Shown: piece by piece, positions 56,188-64,000 of the stretch
Position numbering within the stretch: position 1 is the stretch's first letter
Layout: each line of letters starts with the position of its first letter
Source of the DNA: Halomonas sp. GT
GTDB lineage: Bacteria > Pseudomonadota > Gammaproteobacteria > Pseudomonadales > Halomonadaceae
Reading direction: 5' to 3'
Length of the DNA stretch: 64,000 nt
NCBI RefSeq assembly: GCF_002082565.1
Contig: NZ_CP020562.1
Location: 2,542,001-2,606,000, forward strand
Notes under the pieces: model-generated
Database searches by the model: none
What the model saw: only the letters and a program-made list of their open reading frames with translations
What the model was told of the DNA's origin: nothing
Program-made: the position numbers and the translations under genes

Positions 56188-57207
56188 ATGAAGCTCTCAA
56201 CATCCGTGAAATGCGCTCTTGCGACGTCCATCGCCGCTTCTATCATGGCTAGCCAAGCGCTCTATGCCGATACTATTCGTTTACGCATGCACACGTTTTA
56301 TGGCACCGAAGTGGATCAGATTGCAGCTGATTTGCGGGATCGGGTAAGTGAAGCGAGTGATGGCACTATCAATATTCAATTCTTCCGTGGTGGCGAGCTG
56401 GTGAGCAGTGATCAGTTTGTCGAAGCTGTTGCCCGTGGGAGCATTGATATCGGCCATGGTGTTGGTAGTTACTGGCCTGGCACGGTTGGTATCGGCACTA
56501 TCGAAGGGGGTCTTCCTGGTGCCTGGGTAAACGCTGAAGAAGCACACGATATATTTGCCAATCAAGGCCTCGATGAACTCATCGCGGAAGCTTACGAAGA
56601 ACAGGGCGTTAAGCTCATTGGCCGTGGCTTTGGTAGCGATTATGGCTTGGTCACCCGGGAGCCGGTTTCCAGCCTTGAAGACCTGTCCAGCATGCGCATC
56701 CGCGCCACCAGCTCCATTGCAACGGTGTTAGAAAAATTCGATATACCAACGGCCTTTATTCCTGGTGAAGAACTCTACGTAGCGCTTTCGACTGGCGTTA
56801 TTGATGGTGCCGTTTACGGTGGCCCTGTCGAGTACGAACAGCTGCGAATTAATGAAGTGGCGGGTTACTACACCGATATCAACTTACTCAACCCTGGCTG
56901 GACAGAAAATGCGTTCATCAATCCTGGCACCTGGGAACGCATGAGCGAAGAGCAGCAGCAAATTTTGGTAGATGAACTGGCTCACTATCTGGAAGACGTT
57001 CACAACTGGCTTGAAGAAGGCAACCAACGCATCATCGATGAAGGTGAGCTGTTTGAATTTGCCACGCTGCCAGAAGAAGATTCAAAACGCCTAGCTGAAG
57101 CATCTTTGCCTATTTGGGAAGAAGAGGCGGCACGCTCTGAGCGAAATGCACAAGCCGTTGAAATCTTGATCAACAACGCCAAAGCGCAAGGAAGATTGAG
57201 TGAGTAA
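56188..57207 (+). CDS. TRAP transporter substrate-binding protein (second system)
   Basis: Periplasmic DctP-family protein, 339 residues. Signal peptide at 1-27 (CALATSIAASIMASQALYADT). The core LSSMRIRATSSIATVLEKF carries the ligand Arg, and ALSTGVIDGAVYGGPVEYEQL is the family's dimer and pocket segment. GAGG at about 56179-56182 precedes the ATG at 56188; the frame is open from 56143. It heads a dctPQM operon. The substrate is unknown; the closest metabolic neighbours are the convergent GABA genes. Confidence 0.86.
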   Translation: MKLSTSVKCALATSIAASIMASQALYADTIRLRMHTFYGTEVDQIAADLRDRVSEASDGTINIQFFRGGELVSSDQFVEAVARGSIDIGHGVGSYWPGTVGIGTIEGGLPGAWVNAEEAHDIFANQGLDELIAEAYEEQGVKLIGRGFGSDYGLVTREPVSSLEDLSSMRIRATSSIATVLEKFDIPTAFIPGEELYVALSTGVIDGAVYGGPVEYEQLRINEVAGYYTDINLLNPGWTENAFINPGTWERMSEEQQQILVDELAHYLEDVHNWLEEGNQRIIDEGELFEFATLPEEDSKRLAEASLPIWEEEAARSERNAQAVEILINNAKAQGRLSE

Positions 57208-57742
57208 GATCAACCGATATCTACGCTTTCAGGATGGGCTTTCCGACTGGATCGGACGAGTCACCGCCTGGCTGACGCTAGGTATTATCGGTGTACTGCT
57301 CTATGAAGTGGTCGCTCGCTATATACTCAATGCCCCCACTGTGTGGGGGCACGAACTAGCGACGATGTTCTTCGGTGCGCTGAGTATCCTGGCTGGCAGC
57401 TATACCCTACGCCATCAAAGCCACGTGCGCAGTGATGTCATCTATCGCCTACTGCCCTTCCGCATGCAGGCGTTCTGTGACGTGATTGTGTTTTCACTGG
57501 GTATTTTGGTGCTGGGCATATTTTTCACCATGGCCGTGGAATTTGCCCACCGCTCCTGGCTAATCGGCGAATATTCCAACCGTAGCATTTGGCGTCCAGC
57601 GCTTTGGCCGATAAAAGCGACCATTCCAATTGCCGTTGGATTTCTAATTCTTCAGAGCGTAGCAGAGCTAGTGAGGGCCATCGTGCGTTTACTTGGCATT
57701 CCCTATGATGATCCGCGAGATGACATTAGCGACGCTGATTAA
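57200..57742 (+). CDS. TRAP transporter small permease (second system)
   Basis: A 180-residue DctQ-type subunit with four helices. VWGHELATMFFGALSILAGSYTL is the DctQ motif. The GTG start at 57200 overlaps dctP by eight bases, with AAGGAAG upstream. It is followed by a 163-base gap before the large permease, which is unusual within a TRAP operon. Confidence 0.82.
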   Translation: MSKINRYLRFQDGLSDWIGRVTAWLTLGIIGVLLYEVVARYILNAPTVWGHELATMFFGALSILAGSYTLRHQSHVRSDVIYRLLPFRMQAFCDVIVFSLGILVLGIFFTMAVEFAHRSWLIGEYSNRSIWRPALWPIKATIPIAVGFLILQSVAELVRAIVRLLGIPYDDPRDDISDAD

Positions 57743-57817
57743 ACACAGCCTAACGCTGTTTAAACCTCGACTTATCATTGTTTACAAGCCCTGTTTAAAC
57801 ATCGTGCTGCTTAACCC
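57734..57817 (+). repeat. Degenerate repeats between TRAP small and large permease genes
   Basis: CTGTTTAAAC occurs at 57756 and 57791, with diverged copies CTGATTAAAC (57736) and CTGCTTAACC (57806). A small hairpin ACAGC-N5-GCTGT precedes the first exact copy. The spacing is irregular, so this is a cluster rather than a clean array. Confidence 0.5.
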
Positions 57818-57905
57818 TCGCTCTATTTCAACGTGGCTTTACCGTGAAAAATAAGAGACACACCCCGGCATGTCCTTGTGGATATGCCATGCAAAGGGTA
57901 TCCCT

Positions 57906-59225
57906 ATGTTAAATTTAGACCCCATGATAATTACGGCGATCATGTTTCTCTCCATGATCGTCCTAATGGCAATAGGCGCTCCGCTAGCGTGGGCGTTGAT
58001 GATATCGGGCATGGGTAGTGCCTATATGATGTTCGGCCCTGGGGGCTTGGACTTCTTGCTATCATCGGCATACAGCACCATGGATAACTTTCTCCTGGTG
58101 GCCCTCCCGCTCTTCATCTTTATGGGATTGGTACTGGAACGCTCCGGTATTACCGATGACCTTTTCGAAATGATGCATAAGCTGATGGGAAGCCTTCCGG
58201 GCGGACTTGGGATTGGCACCATTCTTATCTGCGCCCTTATCGCTGCCATGGCGGGGGTCTCAGGGGCAGCTACCGTTAGCCTTGGAATCATTGCATTACC
58301 GGCAATGCTCAAACGCGGCTATCACAAGCGGCTAGTCACCGGCACCATAATGGCAGGTGGTGCATTAGGTTTTCTAATCCCGCCTAGTATCTTAATGATT
58401 GTCTATGCGTTTCTTGCCCGCGAATCCGTAGGAAAGCTATTTGCGGCTGGCTTAGTTCCCGGCCTGATGCTTGCCGGTATTTACATGGCATATATATTAA
58501 TACGCTGCCGCATAAACCCGTCACTGGGTCCCGCTGCGCCAGTGGAAGAACGCTTTAGTGCCAAAGAGAAATTGATGTCTTTGCGTCACGTTATTGCCCC
58601 TGGCCTTTTGGTCACTGCCGTGCTCGGCTGCATTATCGGAGGGGTAACCTCGCCTTCCGAAGCCTCTGCTGTTGGAGCAGGCGGTGCAATGCTTATTGCA
58701 GCACTAAGAGGTCGTCTAAACTGGAGCCTGCTGCGTTATGCAATGCTAAGCACGACCAAAATAACGGGCATGTTGCTTTGGATTGCCATTGCAGCGGTAT
58801 TCTTCAGCCGTATCTATATGGGATTAGGCGCTGGCATGATCGTCAGTGATTTTATTGATGACTTCTCGCTGTCGCCCTACACCGTCATCATCATCATGCT
58901 GATTAGCTTTTTTGCACTTGGCATGTTTTTGGATGACTTTGCGATCCTATTCATCACGATTCCATTATATGTGCCCATCGTACGTGACTTAGGGTTCGAT
59001 ACTACCTGGTTTGCGGTGCTGTTCATTATAAGTATGCAATCCGCTTATCTGACGCCACCCTTTGGGTATAACCTGTTCTATATGCGATCAGTCGCACCAA
59101 AATCCATTACTATCGTCGATATCTATCGCTCAGCATTGCCCTATGTTGCTCTACAAATATTGGGTTTAGCACTTATCGTACTATTCCCAAGTATTGCGCT
59201 GTGGTTGCCCAACTTACTGTTCTAA
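57906..59225 (+). CDS. TRAP transporter large permease (second system)
   Basis: A 439-residue DctM-type protein with about 12 helices. The segments GVSGAATVSLGIIALPAML, GGALGFLIPPSILMIVYA and SAYLTPPFGYNLFYMR are characteristic. AAAGGG seven bases before the ATG at 57906 (MLNLDPM) sets the start; the frame is open from 57870. It ends the operon, before a clear terminator. Confidence 0.88.
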   Translation: MLNLDPMIITAIMFLSMIVLMAIGAPLAWALMISGMGSAYMMFGPGGLDFLLSSAYSTMDNFLLVALPLFIFMGLVLERSGITDDLFEMMHKLMGSLPGGLGIGTILICALIAAMAGVSGAATVSLGIIALPAMLKRGYHKRLVTGTIMAGGALGFLIPPSILMIVYAFLARESVGKLFAAGLVPGLMLAGIYMAYILIRCRINPSLGPAAPVEERFSAKEKLMSLRHVIAPGLLVTAVLGCIIGGVTSPSEASAVGAGGAMLIAALRGRLNWSLLRYAMLSTTKITGMLLWIAIAAVFFSRIYMGLGAGMIVSDFIDDFSLSPYTVIIIMLISFFALGMFLDDFAILFITIPLYVPIVRDLGFDTTWFAVLFIISMQSAYLTPPFGYNLFYMRSVAPKSITIVDIYRSALPYVALQILGLALIVLFPSIALWLPNLLF

Positions 59226-59263
59226 ACAAGCGTATCAAACGATTATAAATAGCGCTCAACCAA

Positions 59264-59297
59264 AAAAGGCCCTAATTATTAGGGCCTTTTCTTTTTA
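59264..59297. terminator. Terminator between the TRAP and GntR genes
   Basis: AAAAGGCCCTAAT, one base, ATTAGGGCCTTTT, then CTTTTT. A-run and T-run on opposite sides make it work for both convergent genes. Confidence 0.92.
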
Positions 59298-59328
59298 TTC
59301 TTTCTTCTATTTCTTCTTATACCTTGCC

Positions 59329-60039
59329 TTATGCCGCGCCTTGTTGGCGCATCACCTGTGTAATGATCGGCACTGGAGACATCAAATGTTCGTGCATCAA
59401 TGCCACTGCTGCCTGCTTACGCCGCTCTAACGTGGCGTCGACTAACGCGGCATGCTCTTGGCGCTTTTCTTCAAGGGCCTGAGCAGAAAACACGGTTTCC
59501 TTAAGCCACAGAAAACGGTAGCGCTGAACTTTATCGAAGAGCCCGGCGCGTACTTTCATCAAATGTGGAGAGTTACAGCCAGCGACCATCGCAGTGTGAA
59601 AATCACTATGCCGACGATCCCAAATATCTAATAGCCCTTCTGTCGAGCTCATTTCCGTCAGCTTTGCTAATTGATAAGACTTTGCCAAAATATTGGCTTC
59701 CCAGGCATCATCGCCACGCTCTATAGCAAGCCCCAACATCATCGCTTCAACCTGCGCCCGGGCATCGTAAATATCTTCAAGTTCAGCGAGCGACATGGGT
59801 GCTACACGATAGCCACGCTGGCTAATAGCCACCACTAGATGCTCAGCAACAAGCTGGGATAGCGCTTCTCGCAGCGGGCCAATACCCAGGTCATAGCGCG
59901 CTTTAAGCACACTCATACGCAATTTTTCGTCAGGCTGAAAAATGCCTTTAATAATGTCTATCTTAAGTAGCTTGTAAGCACGAATACCCAAGTTTTCCTT
60001 GGCATCCGCCGTTTCGTCTGGGAAGAAAGATGAATTCAT
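59329..60039 (-). CDS. GntR-family regulator, CsiR-like
   Basis: A 236-residue GntR/FCD regulator: winged helix at ~15-80 (GIGPLREALSQLVAEHLVV) and FCD domain (~90-225) with HSDFHTAMVAGCNSPHL as metal-binding segment. Length and position beside gabDT resemble CsiR, the repressor of the E. coli csiD-gab operon. ATG 60039 (MNSSFFPDE) is chosen; an extension to 60117 has no ribosome binding site. It could regulate gabDT, the adjacent TRAP operon, or both. Confidence 0.78.
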   Translation of the reverse strand: MNSSFFPDETADAKENLGIRAYKLLKIDIIKGIFQPDEKLRMSVLKARYDLGIGPLREALSQLVAEHLVVAISQRGYRVAPMSLAELEDIYDARAQVEAMMLGLAIERGDDAWEANILAKSYQLAKLTEMSSTEGLLDIWDRRHSDFHTAMVAGCNSPHLMKVRAGLFDKVQRYRFLWLKETVFSAQALEEKRQEHAALVDATLERRKQAAVALMHEHLMSPVPIITQVMRQQGAA

Positions 60040-60141
60040 GAGTATGCATTTCGCAAAATGGATCAAAATAATAGCACAATTTGTAACACCTGTTTGAACG
60101 TATTCACCCCCTCGCATTTAATAACAAATGCAACAAGAAAT

Positions 60142-60175
60142 AAAAAAGCCGATGCAGACTAGCTGCACCGGCTTC
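60142..60175 (-). terminator. Terminator after gabDT
   Basis: AAAAAAGCCGATGCAG, loop, CTGCACCGGCTT, with one A/C mismatch. On the minus strand the stem is followed by a T-run, so it ends the gabD-gabT transcript. Confidence 0.85.
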
Positions 60176-60189
60176 TATCAACACTCACT

Positions 60190-60302
60190 CTAACATCTTA
60201 AAACTCTGTTAAAGCTTAAATCTAATCGCTTAAAAGCAAGAGCTCGAGTATAAGAACTTAAAAAATAAGAACTTAAAAGAAGTCGCTTAAGGTTAGGAGC
60301 TC
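60190..60302. repeat. Degenerate TTAAA-type repeats after gabT
   Basis: Short diverged copies of AAGAACTTAAAA (clearest at 60253 and 60268) with related CGCTTAAAAGC and CGCTTAAGG elements. They lie between gabT and its terminator. Confidence 0.45.
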
Positions 60303-60326
60303 AAGTAACCAATAAGACATCAGTCA

Positions 60327-61604
60327 CTACGCTGTAAGTTCTTCTAGCAACGCTTCAACGATCGCTAAACCTTCTTCAAGTATGGTGTCTTCAATGGTGA
60401 CCGGCATCAAGAAGCGGATCGTATTGCCGTAAAGCCCACACGACAACAGAATAAGCCCCTTCTCCCGTGCACGTTTGCACATGGCTGCAGCGAGCTCTGG
60501 GTCTGGCGATTGATCAGCTGAAACAATATCCAATGCTGCCATCGAACCTAAATGACGCACGTTTTCGACACAGGCAAAACGTTGCTGCCACTGAGTAAAG
60601 CGCTGCCCCAGCACTTCTCCTAGGGCTTGGCTTTTCTCAAGAATTTTTTCCTCTTCGAATACTTCAAGCACCGCCAAAACGGCAGCACAAGAAACCGGGC
60701 TTCCTGAGTAGGTGCCTCCCAGCGAGTTAGGGCCAGACGCGTCCATATGCTCAGCCGTTCCTACGACTGCTGAAATCGGCATGCCACCGGCCATGCTCTT
60801 GGCCATGGTCATGAGATCAGGCTCAACACCACTGTGTTCAATGGCAAAAAGCTTGCCGGTACGGCCAAAGCCAGACTGAACTTCATCGACGATCATCAGC
60901 ATGCCGTGCTCGTCGCAAATTTCACGCACCGCTTTAAGGAAGCTGGCCGGTGCAGGATAGAACCCACCTTCACCCAACACAGGCTCAATGACAATAGCCG
61001 CGGTGTCTCTTGGGTTGGCATCGGTCTTCAGCGTCATTTTAAGACCGCGAATAGCGTCTTCTTCGCTGACACCATGGAACGGAACGGGGTAAGGCGCACG
61101 GAAAACATTCCCAGGCATGCTGCCGAAATCAGCCGAGTAAGGCGCCACTTTTCCGTTCATTGCCATGGTCATAAACGTACGGCCATGATAGCTGCCATCG
61201 AAGCAGATCACGTTATTCTTGCCGGTAGCAGCACGTGCAATCTTAACGGCATTCTCTAGCGCTTCAGCCCCGGAGTTAACCAGCATTACTTTGCCATGAC
61301 CGCGCACGGGAGTGAGCTGACTGAGCTTTTCAGCGACTTTAACGTAGCCTTCGTAAGGAATAACGGTCTGGCAAGTGTGCATCACTCGACCTAACTGTTC
61401 CCTAACAGCTTCGACTACTTTTGGATGGCAATGGCCGATATTAAGCACGCCAATACCACCCGCGAAATCAATAATACGATTACCATCCGCATCCCAGATA
61501 AGCGCGTTCTCAGCACGGTCCGCAAATTGCGTTGCAGGGCTGGCGGCACCATTAGCGACATATTTCTGTTTAAGCTCATTCAGCTGTGCATTGCTCATCT
61601 TCAT
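60327..61604 (-). CDS. gabT: 4-aminobutyrate aminotransferase GabT
   Basis: PLP class III aminotransferase, 425 residues. It moves the amino group of GABA to 2-oxoglutarate, giving succinate semialdehyde. PLP Lys269 lies in MAKSMAGG, Asp240 in IVDEVQSGFGRTG. The start MKMSNAQLNELKQ has GAGGA nine bases upstream. It also aligns by eye along its length with E. coli GabT; 5-aminovalerate is a possible additional substrate. Second gene of gabD-gabT, 34 bases after gabD. Confidence 0.92.
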   Translation of the reverse strand: MKMSNAQLNELKQKYVANGAASPATQFADRAENALIWDADGNRIIDFAGGIGVLNIGHCHPKVVEAVREQLGRVMHTCQTVIPYEGYVKVAEKLSQLTPVRGHGKVMLVNSGAEALENAVKIARAATGKNNVICFDGSYHGRTFMTMAMNGKVAPYSADFGSMPGNVFRAPYPVPFHGVSEEDAIRGLKMTLKTDANPRDTAAIVIEPVLGEGGFYPAPASFLKAVREICDEHGMLMIVDEVQSGFGRTGKLFAIEHSGVEPDLMTMAKSMAGGMPISAVVGTAEHMDASGPNSLGGTYSGSPVSCAAVLAVLEVFEEEKILEKSQALGEVLGQRFTQWQQRFACVENVRHLGSMAALDIVSADQSPDPELAAAMCKRAREKGLILLSCGLYGNTIRFLMPVTIEDTILEEGLAIVEALLEELTA

Positions 61605-61638
61605 TTACTGCATTCCTCAATTAATTAGTGAAAATCGC

Positions 61639-63084
61639 TTACAGGCCGCCAACACAGACGTATTTCAACTCGGTAAATTCATCAAGGCCATGACGTGAGC
61701 CTTCACGGCCCAGCCCGGACTCTTTCACCCCACCAAAGGGCGCTAGCTCGGTGGACAGAATTCCTTCGTTAACCGCCACCATGCCGTACTCCAGCCCTTC
61801 CATGACGTGCCAAATCCTGCGGTAGTCACGTGCATAAAAGTAGGCTGCTAGCCCGAACTCAGTCGCATTCGCCATGGCAATGGCTTCGTCATCCGTCTCG
61901 AAACGGAACACAGGCGCTAAGGGGCCAAACGTCTCTTCACGGGCAACCCGCATGTTGTCGGTCACATCAGCAATAATCGTTGGCTCGAAGAACGTGCCGC
62001 CCAACGTGTGAGGCTTGCCACCACAGACCAACCGCCCACCCTTTTCCATCGCATCAGCAATGTGGGACTCGACCTTTTCAACTGCGGCCTGATTGATCAA
62101 CGGGCCTTGCATAACGCCTTCATCCAGCCCATTGCCCACGTTCAGTTGCGCCACGCGCTTAGCCAGCTTTTCGACAAAAACGTCGTAAACGCCACTCTGA
62201 ACCAAGAAGCGGTTCGTACAGACGCAGGTCTGGCCAGAATTGCGATACTTGGAGGCAACAGCACCCTCAACGGCGGCGTCTAGGTCGGCGTCATCAAACA
62301 CGATGAAAGGTGCGTTACCACCTAACTCCAACGATACTTTTTTGACCGTACCTGCACATTGAGCGAGCAGCTTTTTACCAACAGGTGTGGAGCCTGTGAA
62401 AGAGAACTTACGCACGCGGGGATCGGTGGTTAGCACCTCCCCTATCGGTGCAGGTTGGCTGGCAGTGACCACATTGATCACCCCAGCGGGCAAGCCAGCA
62501 AGCTCAGCCAAGCGCGCCACTGCCAACGCCGTTAGAGGCGTTGCTTCTGCAGGTTTGATCACCACCGTACAGCCTGCTGCTAAAGCGGGGGCGCACTTAC
62601 GAGTGATCATTGCCAGCGGGAAGTTCCAAGGCGTAACAGCGGCCACAACGCCAATGGGTTCGCGAAACACCAGAATGCGTTTATCGACACCATGACCCGG
62701 CAAGGTTTCACCTGCCATGCGCTTGGACTCTTCGGCATAAAATTCGACAAATGATGCGCCATAGGCCACTTCACCCCGGGATTCTGCCAGCGGCTTGCCC
62801 TGCTCCAACGTCATTAGCCGAGCCAAGTCTTCTTGGTGCGCCATGATGGCATCGAACCAGGCGCGCAACAGCGTCGCACGCTCTTTCGCTGTACGCTTTT
62901 TCCAGCCAGGTCCTGCTGCCTCCGCTGCGGCAACCGCTGCTCGTGCACCATCCGCATCCAGGTCTGGAACTTCTGCTAATAGCTCACCATTTGCAGGGTT
63001 AGTGACCGCAAAGCGCTTTTCAGCACCGCACCACTCTCCGCCAATAAATGCGTCAGGTATCAAAATATCGGGTAACTCACTCAT
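61639..63084 (-). CDS. gabD: Succinate-semialdehyde dehydrogenase GabD
   Basis: Aldehyde dehydrogenase, 481 residues (E. coli 482), oxidising succinate semialdehyde to succinate. Catalytic Cys287 lies in NSGQTCVC, Glu254 in LELGGNAPF, Asn154 in TPWNFPLA; the cofactor motif is FTGSTPVGK. KPAEATP and the second Cys after the catalytic one (Cys289) fit the NADP-dependent GabD with its redox switch pair. First gene of gabDT; its promoter must lie in the 430-base spacer upstream. Confidence 0.93.
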   Translation of the reverse strand: MSELPDILIPDAFIGGEWCGAEKRFAVTNPANGELLAEVPDLDADGARAAVAAAEAAGPGWKKRTAKERATLLRAWFDAIMAHQEDLARLMTLEQGKPLAESRGEVAYGASFVEFYAEESKRMAGETLPGHGVDKRILVFREPIGVVAAVTPWNFPLAMITRKCAPALAAGCTVVIKPAEATPLTALAVARLAELAGLPAGVINVVTASQPAPIGEVLTTDPRVRKFSFTGSTPVGKKLLAQCAGTVKKVSLELGGNAPFIVFDDADLDAAVEGAVASKYRNSGQTCVCTNRFLVQSGVYDVFVEKLAKRVAQLNVGNGLDEGVMQGPLINQAAVEKVESHIADAMEKGGRLVCGGKPHTLGGTFFEPTIIADVTDNMRVAREETFGPLAPVFRFETDDEAIAMANATEFGLAAYFYARDYRRIWHVMEGLEYGMVAVNEGILSTELAPFGGVKESGLGREGSRHGLDEFTELKYVCVGGL

Positions 63085-63349
63085 CTTGTTTTCCTTTTTG
63101 CCATGACATTAGAGCTTGCTCTCGAACGCTGGCCGCGCCTCCCACGAACTCACTGCAACGCCATTGCCTGTACTTCCGAAAGCACTACCGAGCCAGCTTT
63201 TTCATTTTTCAGATAGGCAGTATCAACCGTAATGACCAACAAAAATATCTACATTTAAAAAAAACGTCAAAATATATTTTTAATATTTACATAAAAAAGT
63301 GCGGAGATATTTGATGACATCGAAAATGATGACTAGGCTGCTAACAGGA

Positions 63350-63359
63350 TTTGTACAAA
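63350..63359. promoter_or_regulatory. Palindrome TTTGTACAAA, candidate GntR operator
   Basis: A perfect 10-bp palindrome in the gabD divergent spacer. TTGT...ACAA dyads are common for FCD-type GntR regulators; 265 bases from gabD makes the link uncertain. Confidence 0.3.
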
Positions 63360-63424
63360 AAGCGAATCACCTCAGACAGCTTTGGTATAAATTCTTGTCA
63401 ACGAAGATGGATCAAAATCGGCAT

Positions 63425-63499
63425 CTTGAAACTGTCGTTCTTGAAACTGTCGTTCTTGAAAACATGTCGTTCTTGAAAACATGTCGTTCTTGAAAACAT
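63425..63499 (+). repeat. 15/17-nt tandem repeat abutting a ribosome binding site
   Basis: A partial CTTGAAACT at 63425, one GTCGTTCTTGAAACT at 63434, then three exact GTCGTTCTTGAAAACAT at 63449, 63466 and 63483. The last ends at 63499, and AAGGAG of the next gene starts at 63500. Confidence 0.95.
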
Positions 63500-63514
63500 A
63501 AGGAGTGTGACGCT

Positions 63515-64000
63515 ATGTCCAGCCCGGAGCATAAGCAGAAAATCTGGAAGATGATCAAGGATATTAAAGTAGGTATGTTGGTGACGTTGGATAACGAGGT
63601 TCCACGAGCGCGCCCCATGCACCTGGTGCAAGACGAGTATGATGGCAAGCTGTGGTTCTTCACACGACGCAGCGCCGAAAAGGTATTTGAAACAGAAAGC
63701 GATCACGACGTGTGCCTTAGCTTCTCCGACCAGGAAGATGGCGTTTATGTATCGCTTTCAGGTAAAGCCAACCTGACCGATAACCGCGAGCTGATTGAGC
63801 GCTACTGGAACCCCTTTATTGCCGCTTGGTTTCCAGAAGGTAAAGACGACCCTGACGTAGCACTGCTAGAAATTGACGTGCAAATGGGCGAGCACTGGAA
63901 AGCAAAAGAGAGCAAAGCCTTCCAGCTCTATGAAATCGCGAAAGCCAATCTGAAAAAAGATGCCACCCCCAACATGGGCGAAAATGAAAAATTCGGCGGC
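63515..64000 (+). CDS. PNPOx-like general stress protein (runs off window)
   Basis: A pyridoxamine 5'-phosphate oxidase-like split-barrel protein of the general stress protein 26 group; 162 codons are visible without a stop. The pattern IGMLVTLD-like (VGMLVTLDNEVPRARPM), KLWFFTRRSAEKVFE and YVSLSGKANL is typical. Homologues bind a flavin and have no settled function. AAGGAG at 63500-63505 sits nine bases before the ATG. A five-copy repeat fills the leader just upstream. Only the last residues are missing. Confidence 0.8.
   Translation, partial: MSSPEHKQKIWKMIKDIKVGMLVTLDNEVPRARPMHLVQDEYDGKLWFFTRRSAEKVFETESDHDVCLSFSDQEDGVYVSLSGKANLTDNRELIERYWNPFIAAWFPEGKDDPDVALLEIDVQMGEHWKAKESKAFQLYEIAKANLKKDATPNMGENEKFGG

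Larger units (their letters stand above)
63085..63514. other. 430-base spacer before gabD and the PNPOx-like gene
   Basis: Divergent control region with A/T-tracts (63236-63298), a perfect palindrome TTTGTACAAA at 63350-63359 that could be a GntR-type operator, and a 15/17-nt repeat array (63425-63499). No convincing gene. Confidence 0.5.

Noticed and set aside
63398..63706. CRISPR-like look of the 63.4 kb and 55.8 kb arrays
   Set aside because: Copies are directly adjacent with no unique spacers, units are 12-17 nt, and no cas genes are present.

Overview
The window reads as ordinary chromosome of a halophilic gammaproteobacterium of the Halomonas / Vreelandella / Chromohalobacter group. 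This is inferred from moderate GC with Shine-Dalgarno-led genes, a BCCT osmolyte transporter next to a carnitine-to-betaine module, two TRAP systems, and a ManD protein that looks very close to the one known from Chromohalobacter. I see no rRNA, tRNA, insertion sequence, prophage or CRISPR array.

Layout. 1-5.2 kb: 5' part of pgi, the tRNA wobble-uridine genes cmoA-cmoB, a small stress membrane protein, a YugP-type metallopeptidase, and an APP1-like phosphatase joined to a DJ-1/PfpI protein. 5.3-8.6 kb: a tungstate (tup) ABC importer with a divergent one-component regulator. 8.7-17.3 kb: housekeeping genes (cysDN, nudF-DUF1249-cpdA, a TPR protein, greB, a SIMPL protein, rsmC-cmoM). 17.5-21.3 kb: a LacI regulator with a 2-ketogluconate-type kinase, reductase and HAD phosphatase; two matching operator palindromes are visible. 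21.3-27.1 kb: a D-amino-acid salvage locus (PLP deaminase; RpiR regulator, N-acyl-D-amino-acid deacylase, RidA, Na+ symporter). 27.1-35.8 kb: one long minus-strand operon for aldonate/hexuronate use (gntR, manD, rspB-like dehydrogenase, TRAP dctPQM, uxuB, uxuA). 36.0-42.8 kb: an amidase, then carnitine degradation to glycine betaine with a BCCT carrier and a GlxA/CdhR-type regulator. 43.3-54.2 kb: an exported cyanophycinase, then the hut regulon (hutC, YjiH-type membrane protein, hutIGUH, and an amino-acid carrier of the Na+/H+ antiporter family). 54.3-55.5 kb: a periplasmic broad-spectrum amino-acid racemase. 56.2-59.2 kb: a second TRAP operon. 59.3-63.1 kb: a CsiR-like GntR regulator and gabDT. 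The window ends inside a PNPOx-like stress protein.

How the parts fit. Most of the right-hand 45 kb is scavenging of nitrogen-rich or acidic small molecules (D-amino acids, aldonates, carnitine, histidine, GABA). Each block has its own transporter and regulator, and products enter central metabolism as keto acids, glutamate, KDG or betaine. UxuA makes KDG in one block. The PfkB kinase in another block looks like a 2-ketogluconate kinase, so the KDG kinase is probably elsewhere.

I found no clear new multi-gene system. The least explained signal is a set of at least nine short, degenerate tandem repeats (units of 10-18 nt) placed at gene ends or directly before ribosome binding sites. Other points worth a look: a BCCT gene whose well-placed ribosome binding site leads to an ATC codon; a 17-bp-arm inverted repeat between the carnitine regulator and the cyanophycinase; and identical HutC-like operators before yjiH and hutI.
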